A DNA stretch of 64,000 bases from Myxococcota bacterium (GCA_028277885.1 JANQFK010000076.1:59639-123638), one strand, 5' to 3'. Positions 24,365 through 32,849 are shown, numbered from the stretch's first letter. Notes: a model not told the origin generated them from the letters alone. Numbers and translations: made by a program.

Positions 24365-25018
24365 CTAGCGCCGCTCCACGGGATGGATCCGGCCGGCCGG
24401 CCCGTACTGGATCGCCGCCGGCCGCCGGCCCGATCGCAGGTAGGCCGCGATGCGCGGGCGCTCGGCGAACCGGACACGGAACGTCTCGAGGCTCCCCCCG
24501 TTCGACACTCCGGGGTAGAGCGCCTCGACGTCCTCGAGATAGGAGAACGCGACCAGGTCGGCGAGGGTCGGGGAGTCGCCCGCCCAGAACCCGGAGCGCG
24601 CGGGGTTGGTCTCGTGGAACCGCGCCAGCGCGTCGAGCCGCGGACGCAGCTCCTGCTCCACGAAGACGCCCCGCTGCTCCTCGAAGCCCGGGCGCCAGAA
24701 GGCGTGACCCATCTGGTCCTTGGCATCACGCAACGCCTCCACCGCCACGTCGCAGCGCAGGCGCTGGGCCTCCTTCTCCCCCTCGAGGCCGTGACGGCGC
24801 GCCAGGTACCGGCAGATCGCGTAGGTCTGGAACAGCTCGTGCCCGTCGATCCGCAGCCGCGGGAGCTCGCCGAAGGGGAGCCGGGGCTTGAGCTCCGGCC
24901 ACCGCTCCGACGGGACCTGGACGTCGTCGTACGCGACCCCCGCCTCCTCGAGCAGCAGGCGGATCGGCTCCGCCCGCCCGCGGATGTCGAAGTAGGTGAG
25001 CTCGGGGCGGGACGTCAT
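24365..25018 (-). CDS. Glutathione S-transferase (sigma/prostaglandin-synthase-like)
   Basis: A 217-residue GST. The N-terminal half begins LTYFDIRGRAEPIRLLLEEAG, with Y9 at the catalytic tyrosine position of sigma-class GSTs, and LPRLRIDG gives the cis-proline. The C-terminal half has SPTLADLVAFSYLED, the N-capping box. It conjugates glutathione to an unknown electrophile. Its ATG overlaps the stop of a cupin remnant. Confidence 0.88.
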   Translation of the reverse strand: MTSRPELTYFDIRGRAEPIRLLLEEAGVAYDDVQVPSERWPELKPRLPFGELPRLRIDGHELFQTYAICRYLARRHGLEGEKEAQRLRCDVAVEALRDAKDQMGHAFWRPGFEEQRGVFVEQELRPRLDALARFHETNPARSGFWAGDSPTLADLVAFSYLEDVEALYPGVSNGGSLETFRVRFAERPRIAAYLRSGRRPAAIQYGPAGRIHPVERR

Positions 25019-25140
25019 CCGGCGGGGCCGGCCTCCGCCCGGTGGTACGCGAAGGTCAGGCGCGGGGAGTGCAGGAAGCGTCCCTCCCCGCCCGGGAGCG
25101 GGCTGCGAGGATCCAGCGTGCCGACGTCGACGAAGGACAT
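25015..25140 (-). pseudogene. N-terminal remnant of a cupin gene
   Basis: A 41-codon frame with a good GGGAGG site starts MSFVDVGTLDPRSPLPG and reaches GRFLHSPRLTFAYHRAEAG, matching the usual lead-in of small cupins just before their first histidine motif. It then stops with TGA inside the GST start. The metal-binding core is missing, so this is probably a truncated gene. It may still serve as a translated leader coupled to the GST. Confidence 0.55.
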
Positions 25141-25235
25141 GGGACTCCCTCCCGGTGGCAGGGTACCGCAGGACGGCGCGGGCCAGCGCCGCCACTCGCC
25201 GAGCTCCTCCGCCGCGATGCCGTTCTCGGGCCGCG

Positions 25236-25673
25236 CTACGGGCACGCCGGACGCTCCGCGGCGGCGCCCGTTCCCGCCCGCAGCGCCCACGTGACCCCCG
25301 CCAGGGTGACGACGTGGAAGCCCACCAGCACATCGAGGTACGAGCGCTGGGCCGGCGAGACCGCGAAGGCCTCGGGCACGTCGAGCACCCAGCCGCGCAG
25401 CGCCGTGTAGAGGACGATCTGGCTCACCGCCGCCGCGTAGAAGGCCGCCACCGCGTAGGTCCGGCGTCGGACGAGACCCGCCACGACCGCCACGTCGAGG
25501 CCCAGGTACACGACGTCGAGGGCCTGCCACCTCCGCGGCGCGGTCGGCCAGTCGAAGCCGGTGAGGCTCGCCATGTTGAGGACGTGCACCGCCGCGCCGT
25601 AGGCGTAGAAGCCGCTGACGACCCAGAGGATCGCCGTCGCCGCGCGACCCGCTCCGCCCCGGGACCCTCCCAT
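25236..25673 (-). CDS. Four-helix membrane protein, unknown
   Basis: A 145-residue protein with four membrane helices. It contains a GFYAYGAAVHVLNM helix and YLGLDVAVVAGLV, a layout seen in small uncharacterised membrane proteins. It starts 2 bases after the end of the lipoprotein gene on the same strand, so it is probably co-translated. Confidence 0.68.
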   Translation of the reverse strand: MGGSRGGAGRAATAILWVVSGFYAYGAAVHVLNMASLTGFDWPTAPRRWQALDVVYLGLDVAVVAGLVRRRTYAVAAFYAAAVSQIVLYTALRGWVLDVPEAFAVSPAQRSYLDVLVGFHVVTLAGVTWALRAGTGAAAERPACP

Positions 25674-25675
25674 CC

Positions 25676-26065
25676 CTAGCCGTCGAAGGCCTCGCGCCAG
25701 CTCCCGTCGCCGGCGCGGAAGGACTGGAGGAGCCGGACGACGTCCTCCAGGGATTCCGGGGGTCGGGACGAGACGTGCTCCCGGTCGCCGTCGCCGAACT
25801 TCGCGCTGAACCCGTCCTCGGGACGCAGGCTGCCCGAGCCCTCGAGGAACGAGCCGTCCTCGCGCACGAGCACCACGAAGGTGACCTCCTGCCAGGGGAG
25901 CGCGTGGACCGGCTCGGCGATGAGGGCTGCATCGGGATCCCGGGCCACGAGGCGCGGCCGGTACTCCGGGGGCTCGTGCACCTCCAGCACCGTGGCAGCC
26001 ACGGGGCCCGAGGGCTCCGGCCGACCGCACGCCACCGCGACGGCGAGGACGGCCAGGCGGACCAT
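25676..26065 (-). CDS. Lipoprotein of unknown function
   Basis: A 129-residue protein with a short signal peptide and lipobox AVAVAC (Cys at about residue 13). The mature part includes EPVHALPWQEVTFVVLVREDGSF. The signal is short from ATG 26065; GTG at 26092 (overlapping the VOC stop as GTGA) would give a longer one and may be the true start. No family recognised. Confidence 0.62.
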   Translation of the reverse strand: MVRLAVLAVAVACGRPEPSGPVAATVLEVHEPPEYRPRLVARDPDAALIAEPVHALPWQEVTFVVLVREDGSFLEGSGSLRPEDGFSAKFGDGDREHVSSRPPESLEDVVRLLQSFRAGDGSWREAFDG

Positions 26066-26088
26066 CGCGCGGCTCGCGCTGCCTGCCC

Positions 26089-26490
26089 TCACCCGGCGTC
26101 GCTCCCGGCGTCCGGCGTCCCACCGAGGAGCGTCAGCACGTTGCCCTCGGGATCCCGCAGGTGGGCGAGCACGCCGCCCCACGGCTGGCGGCCCGCGGGC
26201 GCGAGGAACTCGACCCCGCGCTCGCGGAGCTCCCGGTGGGTGGCCTCGATGTCCGCCACCCGGAGGCTCACGCCGACGTAGCGACCCACGAGCTCCCGGG
26301 CCTCCTCGTCGTCCTCCGCCAGGCGTTCCACCGCCAGACTGCAGCCCCCGGTGTCGAACTCCGCCCAGCCGAAGCGCGGCTCGATCCGGAGCGGCGGCAT
26401 GCCGAGCGTGTCCCGGTAGAAGCGCACCGCCGCCTCCCAGTCCCGCACGAAGACCCGCACGACGGCGAGCTCCCAGGCGCGGCGGGTCAC
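26089..26490 (-). CDS. VOC family protein
   Basis: A 133-residue VOC protein with FVRDWEAAVRFYRDTLGMP, a central GYVGVSLRV-type strand (RYVGVSLRVADI) and RDPEGNVLTLLG. The last position has Leu where a metal-binding Glu is usual, so it may bind a ligand without a metal. GTG start overlaps the upstream ABM stop (GTGA). Confidence 0.83.
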   Translation of the reverse strand: MTRRAWELAVVRVFVRDWEAAVRFYRDTLGMPPLRIEPRFGWAEFDTGGCSLAVERLAEDDEEARELVGRYVGVSLRVADIEATHRELRERGVEFLAPAGRQPWGGVLAHLRDPEGNVLTLLGGTPDAGSDAG

Positions 26491-26825
26491 GGAAGCGCGC
26501 CGCCCTCGCCGCCCCGGAACACCGACGTGTAGTGCTCCACCACGGGGAAGGGGTCGTAGAAGGAGTGCAGCAGGCTCTTCCAGCGCTGGTAGGCCGGCGA
26601 GCCGCGGAAGCCCTCGGTGTGGCTCTCGAGGTCCCGCCACCAGACGAGGAGCAGCCAGCGATCGCCGCGCTCGACGCAGCGCCGCAGCTCGTGGCGCAGG
26701 TAGCCCGGGCTGGCGGCGAGGATCGACTGGGCCTCCGCGAAGGCGGCCTCGAACGCGGCTCCCCGATCCTCGCGAACGTCGAGGACGGCGACCTCGAGCA
26801 CCGGATCGGCTCCCACGCCGCCCAT
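26487..26825 (-). CDS. ABM-fold (antibiotic biosynthesis monooxygenase-like) protein
   Basis: A 112-residue protein with SPGYLRHELRRC and WRDLESHTEGFRGSPAYQRW, the two conserved parts of the ABM ferredoxin-like fold. It is probably a dimer. It lies 3 bases after DUF3047 and is coupled to the VOC gene, giving a DUF3047-ABM-VOC-lipoprotein-membrane operon. Confidence 0.8.
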   Translation of the reverse strand: MGGVGADPVLEVAVLDVREDRGAAFEAAFAEAQSILAASPGYLRHELRRCVERGDRWLLLVWWRDLESHTEGFRGSPAYQRWKSLLHSFYDPFPVVEHYTSVFRGGEGGALP

Positions 26826-26828
26826 CGC

Positions 26829-27536
26829 CTAGGGCCGCTTCTCCACGCGGACGTCCGAGAAGAACGCCGTGCTGCTCGCCCCGGTCTCGTCGGTGTCGCA
26901 GAAGAGCGCGATCTCGACCAGCCGCGCGCCGGCGGGGTCGCCCCAGAGCTCGCGGTACAGCTCGGTCATGTCGACGCGCTCGCGGTGCCAGCGGCCCGCG
27001 TTCTCGTCGCCGCCGTTCGCCGTGTAGTGCGGGAAGGAGAGCAGGCCGAAGAACCTCAGGTGCTTCCAGTCCCCGCGGCGCGGCGAGCGGTTGCCCCAGA
27101 TGATCTCCATGGAGCGCTCGTCGCCGTCCCCGGAGGCGAAGGTCAGGTAGAGGCGGGCCGGATGGTCGTCGCCCGCCACGGTCCGCTCGTCCGTCTCGCT
27201 GGCGATCGGCTCCTCGACGAGCCAGTCCCAGGCGAGCACCGGATAGCGGTCGAGGTCCACGTCCACCCAGCGGAAGAGCATCGACGCGCTGTCCCGGGTG
27301 CGCAGGCGGATCGTGTCGCGGCCGTCCCGTGCGACGAAGGAGATCTCCATCGGCGGGTGGCGGAGGAAGGTGCGGTGGTGCCAGCCCGCCGCCGGAGGCT
27401 CGAGGGAGGGCGGCCGGGCGAAGTCCATCAGCGCGAAGGAGGCCGAGCCGTCGGGCACCAGCACCGCGACGCGCTCCGGGCTCGCGCAGGCCAGCAGCGC
27501 CAGCGCCACGACCGCCACGCTTCCGAGAGCCCGCAT
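26829..27536 (-). CDS. DUF3047 lipoprotein
   Basis: A 235-residue exported protein with lipobox ALLAC (Cys at about residue 17). The body matches DUF3047: FRWVDVDLDRYPVLAWDW and ARLYLTFASGDG, then VEIALFCDTDETG with a C-terminal FFSDVRVE strand. These proteins are beta-sandwich-like and of unknown function. It heads a five-gene minus-strand operon. Confidence 0.85.
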   Translation of the reverse strand: MRALGSVAVVALALLACASPERVAVLVPDGSASFALMDFARPPSLEPPAAGWHHRTFLRHPPMEISFVARDGRDTIRLRTRDSASMLFRWVDVDLDRYPVLAWDWLVEEPIASETDERTVAGDDHPARLYLTFASGDGDERSMEIIWGNRSPRRGDWKHLRFFGLLSFPHYTANGGDENAGRWHRERVDMTELYRELWGDPAGARLVEIALFCDTDETGASSTAFFSDVRVEKRP

Positions 27537-27632
27537 CCGCACCTCCGGTCGGGAGCATACCGCTCGGTGACGCCGGGGCGCCCGGCGAGGGCTTCCCGCA
27601 CTCGTGCGCCCAGGCCCTCGTCCCCGGCGCGG

Positions 27633-27638
27633 TAGACT
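27633..27638 (+). promoter_or_regulatory. -10-like element (TAGACT)
   Basis: GCGGTAGACT lies 23 bases before the GTG of the GNAT gene at 27661. Confidence 0.4.
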
Positions 27639-27660
27639 GCGCGCTTCGGGAGACGGCAGC

Positions 27661-28116
27661 GTGCGGATCCGCGAGGACGACCTGACGGGAGAGGAGGTGG
27701 CCCGCCTGCTCGAGGAGCACCTCGCCGACATGCACGCGGTGACGCCCCCGGAGAGCGTCCATGCTCTCGACCTCGCGAGCCTGGGGGCGCCCGACGTCAC
27801 CTTCTGGTCGGTGTGGGAGGGCGACGAGCTGCTCGGCTGCGGCGCGCTCCGCGAGCTCGACGCACGCAGCGGCGAGATCAAGTCGATGCGCACCGCGCGC
27901 CGGCACCGGGGTCGGGGCGTCGCCTCGCGGATGCTCGAGCACATCGTCCGGGAGGCGGTGCGCCGCGGCTACCGGCGCCTCCACCTCGAGACCGGCTCCA
28001 TGCCCGAGTTCGCGCCCGCCCGGGCCATGTACGCCCGCCACGGCTTCGAGCCCTGCGGTCCCTTCGCCGAGTACACCGAGGACCCGAACAGCGTCTTCAT
28101 GACGCGCGTGCTGTAG
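27661..28116 (+). CDS. GNAT family N-acetyltransferase
   Basis: A 151-residue GNAT enzyme. EIKSMRTARRHRGRGVASRML holds the acetyl-CoA pyrophosphate loop (R-x-R-G-x-G/A), and ARAMYARHGFEPCGPF is the usual end of the fold. The best match is to PhnO/YjhQ-like small acetyltransferases. The acceptor is unknown. It converges on another GNAT gene across a small hairpin. Confidence 0.87.
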   Translation: MRIREDDLTGEEVARLLEEHLADMHAVTPPESVHALDLASLGAPDVTFWSVWEGDELLGCGALRELDARSGEIKSMRTARRHRGRGVASRMLEHIVREAVRRGYRRLHLETGSMPEFAPARAMYARHGFEPCGPFAEYTEDPNSVFMTRVL

Positions 28117-28130
28117 GCGCTCAGAGCGCC
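28116..28130. terminator. Hairpin between convergent GNAT genes
   Basis: GGCGCT-cag-AGCGCC forms a 6-base stem with a 3-base loop just after the plus-strand stop and spanning the minus-strand stop. It has no U-tract, so its strength as a terminator is uncertain. Confidence 0.4.
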
Positions 28131-28561
28131 TTGCGGAAGCAGACGATGCGCTCGACCTCGCGGTAGCCGAGGGCCCGGTGGGCCGCCTGGCCCGCCTCGT
28201 TGGCGAGCTCGGAGTCGCTCGCGAGCTCCTCGAGCCCGCGCGAGCGGGCCCACGCCTCGGCGGCCGCCACCAGGCGGGCGCCGACGCCCCGGCCCCGCAG
28301 GTCCGCATCGACCCACCAGCCCTCCAGGTAGGCGACGGGCGAGGACGCGCAGCCCTCGGCGTGGGAGCGCGTCCCCACCTCGAGGAACCCCCCGAGGCGT
28401 CCGTCGTCGCGCTCGGCGACGATCACGCTCGAGTCCGGTGGAGCCTCCGACAGGAAGGCGTCGATCTCGACCGGGTGGTCGTCGCGAGCCTGCGGCCACA
28501 GGCCCTCGCGCATGCGCAGCCACTCCGCGCGGTCGCGCGGCTCGGCGGGGCGCACCCTCAC
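28121..28561 (-). CDS. GNAT acetyltransferase, AAC(6')-like
   Basis: A 146-residue GNAT enzyme starting VRVRPAEPRDRAEWLRMREGLWP, a lead seen in aminoglycoside 6'-N-acetyltransferases. The acetyl-CoA loop is LRGRGVGARLV, and LASDSELANEAGQAAHRALGY is the conserved ending. Resistance activity is possible but unproven. It overlaps the HAD gene by four bases. Confidence 0.82.
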   Translation of the reverse strand: MRVRPAEPRDRAEWLRMREGLWPQARDDHPVEIDAFLSEAPPDSSVIVAERDDGRLGGFLEVGTRSHAEGCASSPVAYLEGWWVDADLRGRGVGARLVAAAEAWARSRGLEELASDSELANEAGQAAHRALGYREVERIVCFRKAL

Positions 28562-29169
28562 TCCGGCGCGAGGCCCCGCGCGACGAGCGCGCGCTCGAGC
28601 GCTTCGGCGCCCGTGAAGTGCAGCCCCTCCCAGCCGGCGGCGCGCGCCGCGTCCACGTTGGCGCGCGAGTCGTCGATGAGCGCCAGCTCACCGGGACCGG
28701 CCCCCACCCGCTCGGCCACCCGGGCGTATAGCTCGGGCGCCGGCTTGAGAGCCCCCACCTCGTAGGAGAACACGATGGGGTCGAACCCCGAGGCGATCGC
28801 CCCGAGATGGACGGGCAGCGCCTCGCGCAGCAGCGGAGGGTTGTTGGTGAGGAGGCCGACCCGCGCGCCCCGACCCACGCGCCGCGCGAGGGCGAGCACC
28901 TCGGGAGCCGGCTCGAAGGCGAGGGCGAGGACGCGCAGCAGCTCGGCCCGCGGAAGCCGTGCCCCGAGCACCTCGCAGAGCCGGGCGTGCATCCCGTCGG
29001 CATCGTAGAGGCCGGCGTCGAAGTCCCGGCTCAGGCCGGAGCGCCACACCGCCTCGTGGATGCGGGCGGGGTCGGCTCCGGCCAGTGGAGCGAGGGCGGC
29101 GAGCCGGCGCTCCGGGTCGAACCGGGCCGCCACCCCGCCCAGATCGAAGAAGACCAGGGAAACGGCCAC
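28558..29169 (-). CDS. HAD-like hydrolase
   Basis: A 203-residue HAD protein. Motif I is VFFDLGGV (Asp9; the second Asp is Gly as in YihX-like members), motif II is LLTNN, and motifs III/IV are GALKPAPELY and ALIDDS. The cap is the small helical type. It could be a sugar phosphatase or epoxide-hydrolase N-domain-like enzyme. Confidence 0.86.
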   Translation of the reverse strand: MAVSLVFFDLGGVAARFDPERRLAALAPLAGADPARIHEAVWRSGLSRDFDAGLYDADGMHARLCEVLGARLPRAELLRVLALAFEPAPEVLALARRVGRGARVGLLTNNPPLLREALPVHLGAIASGFDPIVFSYEVGALKPAPELYARVAERVGAGPGELALIDDSRANVDAARAAGWEGLHFTGAEALERALVARGLAPE

Positions 29170-29187
29170 GGGCGACCCCCGGCTCCC

Positions 29188-29793
29188 TCAGTCCTCGAGC
29201 TTCCAGCCCAGCTGGAACTCGATCTCCTCGTCCGAGGAGCCGCGCTCGTGCTCGACGTTGATCCGGGCACCGGGCGGGACCGAGATGCGCTCGCCCGCCA
29301 CCTGGATGCGGAACCGGTCGCCGTTCTCGATGCAGTCGGCGAGTCGCCGCAGCTTGGCCACGAATTGCCGGGCCGGGTAGTCCTTCTCGACGTCGCGCTT
29401 CTTCCGGGCCTTTCGCTTCGCCACCTCCACACCTCCTCTTGCCGGGGACCGGGACGGGCTGCGCCGTCGGAAGCCTACCGATCGGGTGGAGCGGGTCGAG
29501 TCGCCAGCCCTTCGAGGCCGCCCGTAGAGATCCCGCAGCTCGTCCTTTGCCGCCTCGAGCCGTCGGCGCTGTGGCGCCGGGAGCCGGCTCCCGGCGCGAT
29601 TCAGGTAGAAGGTCAGCATCGACATCGCCGAGCGGAAGGGATCGCTCCTCCGCCGCCGGCTGGCCTCGGCGGAGCGCTGGAGCGAGCGCGCGATGCGCCG
29701 GGGATCCTCGAAGCCGAACACGCCCTCCTCGAGATCGAGGGCGTCGCTCTCCTCGGTGACGCGCTGGGACCACCGGCTTCTCCTCGCCGCCAC
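29188..29793 (-). CDS. DUF3175-amphi-Trp domain fused reading frame
   Basis: One open frame of 201 codons joins two usually separate proteins. The first part (about residues 1-85) matches DUF3175 (ESDALDLEEGVF, RRIARSLQRSAE, SAMSMLTFYLNRAG). The second (about 124-201) matches the amphi-Trp domain (VEKDYPARQFVAKLRRLAD and EIEFQLGWK). A GTG at 29424 with an AGGAGG site 7 bases upstream could start the amphi-Trp part alone. Either a fusion or two in-frame genes without a stop between them. Confidence 0.7.
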   Translation of the reverse strand: MAARRSRWSQRVTEESDALDLEEGVFGFEDPRRIARSLQRSAEASRRRRSDPFRSAMSMLTFYLNRAGSRLPAPQRRRLEAAKDELRDLYGRPRRAGDSTRSTRSVGFRRRSPSRSPARGGVEVAKRKARKKRDVEKDYPARQFVAKLRRLADCIENGDRFRIQVAGERISVPPGARINVEHERGSSDEEIEFQLGWKLED

Positions 29794-29794
29794 C

Positions 29795-30193
29795 TCAACC
29801 CCCGTGCACGCCGTGGCCGGCGCCGCGCAGCGCGGCCGCGGCAGCCGGCAGGGCCGCCTCGGGAACCAGCAGGTGGTCCGTGTCGTGGGTGGAGAGGACG
29901 AAGAGGGGCACGCCCGCGGCCGCGAGCGGGATGCAGAGCGCCGCGAGGATGCCGGTCTCCGCGAACGCGAGCGGCCCGCGCACCGCCAGCCGGCGATACC
30001 CCCGCTCCGCCTCCACCGAATCCGGGAGGGACGCCTCTTCGCAGACGATCGAGAGCTCCCCGGGCGTGCGCGTGACCGAGACGAAGCCCTCGCCCCGCGC
30101 CCAGCCGGGCTCCGCCTCGCCGGGCCCGAGGCGCGCCACGGCGAGGCGGCCCGGGACGACGTCGAGGGCGAGGACGCGGCGCCCCTCACCCAC
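29795..30193 (-). CDS. ACT domain protein (CASTOR-type)
   Basis: A 132-residue protein with two ACT-like repeats: an N-terminal strand set with SVTRTPGELSIVCEE, and a C-terminal part with AFAETGILAALCIPLAAAGVPLFVLST, cited by its ends. These match the CASTOR/ACT_7 amino-acid-binding proteins. GTG start overlaps the DUF1971 stop by 8 bases. It may sense an amino acid. Confidence 0.8.
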   Translation of the reverse strand: MGEGRRVLALDVVPGRLAVARLGPGEAEPGWARGEGFVSVTRTPGELSIVCEEASLPDSVEAERGYRRLAVRGPLAFAETGILAALCIPLAAAGVPLFVLSTHDTDHLLVPEAALPAAAAALRGAGHGVHGG

Positions 30194-30482
30194 CGGCGGG
30201 CTCCGGACGGCGCAGGAACTCGACGTGGAAGCGGCACGCGCCCTCGGGCTCCACCTCGTGGGGCACCTCGGGCTCGACGACACCCGGGTGGCCGGGCGAG
30301 AGCCGGTGCTCCTCGGTCGGCTCGCCCAGGATGCGGTAGCGGAGCACCCCCTCGTGCACCTCGATGCGCGCCCAGACGCCGGCGCGCGTCGTGTGGCGCC
30401 GGCGCAGGCCCGCGGGCATGGTCGCCTCGGTGAACTCCGGCGTGCGCCGCTGCACGACGGCATCCTCGGGCAGGCGCTTCAC
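30186..30482 (-). CDS. DUF1971/TehB-type cupin
   Basis: A 98-residue protein starting VKRLPEDAVVQRRTPEF, with TTRAGVWARIEVHEGVLRYRI and PGVVEPEVPHEVEP. It matches DUF1971, a cupin-like domain also found fused to the tellurite-resistance methyltransferase TehB. The GTG at 30482 overlaps the DUF2007 stop as GTGA. A tellurite role is only a family association. Confidence 0.82.
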   Translation of the reverse strand: MKRLPEDAVVQRRTPEFTEATMPAGLRRRHTTRAGVWARIEVHEGVLRYRILGEPTEEHRLSPGHPGVVEPEVPHEVEPEGACRFHVEFLRRPEPAGG

Positions 30483-30877
30483 GGCCGCCAGCGATGCCCG
30501 CAGGTCGCGCAGCGCAGCGACCGCGACCAGAAGACCAGGGGGAAGGAGAGCACCCAGGAGAGCACCGCGCTCCAGCGGTGCGCGCGCGGGTGGCGGACCT
30601 CCCCGCTCCGGCAGGCCGGGCACTCGTACACGTCGCCGGGCGCCGGCGCCGGGGGCTCGGGGACCAGGGAGGAGCGGTCCTCGGCGAGCAGCCGGTGCGC
30701 GCGCTCGAAGTCCACCTCGGCCACCTGGAGCTTCACGCCGCCCACCGCCTGGGAGTAGAGCCAGAACGCTCCCACGGTGTGCTCGTCGGCGATGTGGGCC
30801 GGGATGCCCTCGGCCTCGAGCATGGCGCGGGCGATGTAGGCGGCGGACGCCTCCCGGAACGCGGCCACGGTGCGCAC
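30479..30877 (-). CDS. DUF2007 protein with C-terminal zinc ribbon
   Basis: A 132-residue protein. The N-terminal part (about 1-70) matches DUF2007 (YIARAMLEAEGIPAHIAD, FERAHRLLAE). The C-terminal part has CPAC and CATCGH pairs separated by a hydrophobic helix, a small zinc-ribbon-like unit. DUF2007 proteins are described as putative signal transducers. It heads the DUF2007-DUF1971-ACT-DUF3175 operon. Confidence 0.8.
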   Translation of the reverse strand: MRTVAAFREASAAYIARAMLEAEGIPAHIADEHTVGAFWLYSQAVGGVKLQVAEVDFERAHRLLAEDRSSLVPEPPAPAPGDVYECPACRSGEVRHPRAHRWSAVLSWVLSFPLVFWSRSLRCATCGHRWRP

Positions 30878-30920
30878 GCTCCGAGTCTAACCGGGTCGCG
30901 ACCGCGGGCTCGGCCCGGCC

Positions 30921-31814
30921 CTACGCGCCCGGATCCGCAATGACCTCGTCGAGCAGGTGCTGCGCGTAGCGGACCATTCCCGGGTTCGTATCCATGTAGT
31001 AGGGCAGCGCGATCAGCGCGACGCTGAGCGACCAGCCGCGCCCCCGGGCCCAGGTCGCGTCGTCCACGCCGAGCGAGGCGCGGAACACCTCGCGCACCTC
31101 CGCGGAGAAGAGGCTCCAGGCGATGATGAGCTCGCAGGCCGGGTCCCCCACCCCCAGGCCCCCGAAGTCGATCACGCCGTGGAGCCGGCCCTCGGCGAGG
31201 ATCAGGTTCTCGGGCTTGAGGTCCCCGTGGATCCAGACCGGCGGGCGCGCCCAGACGGGGGCCCGCAGGGCGGCCTCCCAGGCTGCGGTGAGCGGCCGGG
31301 GATCGACGCGGTCGCCCAGGGCCTCGATGGCGTCGCGCACCGCGGCGTCCCGCACGCGGAGCGGAACGCCGCGGAAGAAGTTGTGCGGGCCGGGGGGCGG
31401 CCCCGCGGACGCGTCGATCCGCTGGAGCGCGGCGATGAAGCCCGCGAGGGTGACGGCCGTCTCGACCGGGTCCGCGAGCGAGCCGCGGCCCGCATCCTCT
31501 CCGACGAGCCAGGGATAGACGGACCAGTCCCAGGGATAGTGCTCGGCCGGCCGGCCCCGGGCGAGGGGGACGGGGACCGCGAGGGGCAGCCGGGGCGCCA
31601 GCTCCGGCAGCCAGCGGTGCTCCTTGTCGAGCTGCGCGACCGCCGACGGAATGCGGGGCAGCCGGGCGACCAGCTCCTCCCCCAGCCGGTAGAGCGCGTT
31701 GTCGGTGCCCGAGGACGCCACCGGCTCGATGGGGAGCCCGGCCCACTGCGGGAGCTGCGCGGCGACCAGCCGGCCCACCAGGGCGGCGTCGGTCTCGACC
31801 TCGTCCGCGTGCAT
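30921..31814 (-). CDS. Aminoglycoside phosphotransferase family protein
   Basis: A 297-residue kinase with VWIHGDLKPENLIL (catalytic loop) and GVIDFGGLGVGDP (metal loop), plus the N-lobe segment SGTDNALYRLGEELVARLPR. It belongs to the APH/HSK2 family, near macrolide- and aminoglycoside-kinase-like proteins. ATG at 31814 was preferred; GTG at 31829 is possible. No ribosome site is clear for either. Confidence 0.86.
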   Translation of the reverse strand: MHADEVETDAALVGRLVAAQLPQWAGLPIEPVASSGTDNALYRLGEELVARLPRIPSAVAQLDKEHRWLPELAPRLPLAVPVPLARGRPAEHYPWDWSVYPWLVGEDAGRGSLADPVETAVTLAGFIAALQRIDASAGPPPGPHNFFRGVPLRVRDAAVRDAIEALGDRVDPRPLTAAWEAALRAPVWARPPVWIHGDLKPENLILAEGRLHGVIDFGGLGVGDPACELIIAWSLFSAEVREVFRASLGVDDATWARGRGWSLSVALIALPYYMDTNPGMVRYAQHLLDEVIADPGA

Positions 31815-31875
31815 CCGGTCCGGGCTCACGGGCGGGCACCCCCGGGCAGGCGCCCCGGAGCCGCGGCCTCCGCGG

Positions 31876-32196
31876 CTAGAAGAGGCGCAGAACGAAGGAG
31901 CCGTACCAGAACATCCAGAACGGGACGCCGACCACGACCGCCGCGCGCCCGATCCCGCGCGTCCAGCGCACGAAGGCGGCGGGCGCCCCCAGGCTCGAGG
32001 GCAGGCCCATGCAGGAGGCCCCGAACGCGAACCACGCGACCATGAACGGCAGCGAGATGGCCGCGATCTCCGACGCCTCGGCCTTCACCGAGGACTCCGT
32101 GGACTGCATGAGGTGCAGCCCCAGCTGGGCGACCGCGATGGCACCGAAGCCGACGGCGGCCAGCAGGACGTGGGAGCCTCCCCGGGTGACGCGCAT
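31876..32196 (-). CDS. Small membrane protein, unknown
   Basis: A 106-residue protein with about three membrane helices, among them LLAAVGFGAIAVAQLGLHL and AAISLPFMVAWFAFGASC. No family recognised. It stands alone between the kinase gene and another membrane-protein gene. Confidence 0.62.
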   Translation of the reverse strand: MRVTRGGSHVLLAAVGFGAIAVAQLGLHLMQSTESSVKAEASEIAAISLPFMVAWFAFGASCMGLPSSLGAPAAFVRWTRGIGRAAVVVGVPFWMFWYGSFVLRLF

Positions 32197-32279
32197 GCAG
32201 GCGAGGTCGGCAGAACGGACGCGTTCCTGAAACCTCCCCCGCACCGCCGAAGCCGCGCACTCCGGGTGAGCCGCCCACG

Positions 32280-32831
32280 CTAGAGCTCCGAGGCCGCCAT
32301 CACGAGCGCGGAGGTGCCGGCGTTCACGGCGAGGACGGCGTTGTGGACGGCGAGCCGCCGGGTGAGGCCGAGCGCCGCGAGAGACAGGCCGCTCGCCAGG
32401 AAGTAGGCGGGGGGCGCCGCGTCGAGCACGCCCGGCAGCGCCAGGTCGGAGAGGGTCGCGAGCAGCATGAAGAGGCCCGCGAGGGGGAGCACCACGCCGC
32501 TCGAGTCGAGGTAGTGGCGCCCCAGGGCCTCGGGGCCCGGACAGGACGACTCCGGAGTGAGGACGTGGGTGAGGAGCGCCATCGCCATGGCCGGGAGCAG
32601 CACGAGCAGGGAGTGGTGGGCATGGTCGAAGGGAACCTCGCGGTACGACCAGAGACCGAACCAGTGGAGCACGAGGGAGAGGAACAGCCACACCGTGAGG
32701 AGGGCGAAGGGCAGCGAGAAGCCGAAGCGCGCCCGGTCCCGGAGGATGCGCCCCCAGGCGGTGACCAGCTCCGCGGCCGCGAACGCCAGCATGATCGAGA
32801 CCAGCACGGAGTTGAACTCGAAGCGACTCAC
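32280..32831 (-). CDS. Membrane protein, related to 47724-48284
   Basis: A 183-residue protein with five or six membrane helices. It begins FEFNSVLVSIMLAFAAAELV, which parallels the N-terminus of the gene at 47724 (FEYVSVMASIILALGVAQLL). The two are probably distant paralogues. Function unknown. Confidence 0.68.
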   Translation of the reverse strand: MSRFEFNSVLVSIMLAFAAAELVTAWGRILRDRARFGFSLPFALLTVWLFLSLVLHWFGLWSYREVPFDHAHHSLLVLLPAMAMALLTHVLTPESSCPGPEALGRHYLDSSGVVLPLAGLFMLLATLSDLALPGVLDAAPPAYFLASGLSLAALGLTRRLAVHNAVLAVNAGTSALVMAASEL

Positions 32832-32849
32832 GGCAGGCCGAGCCGGGCC

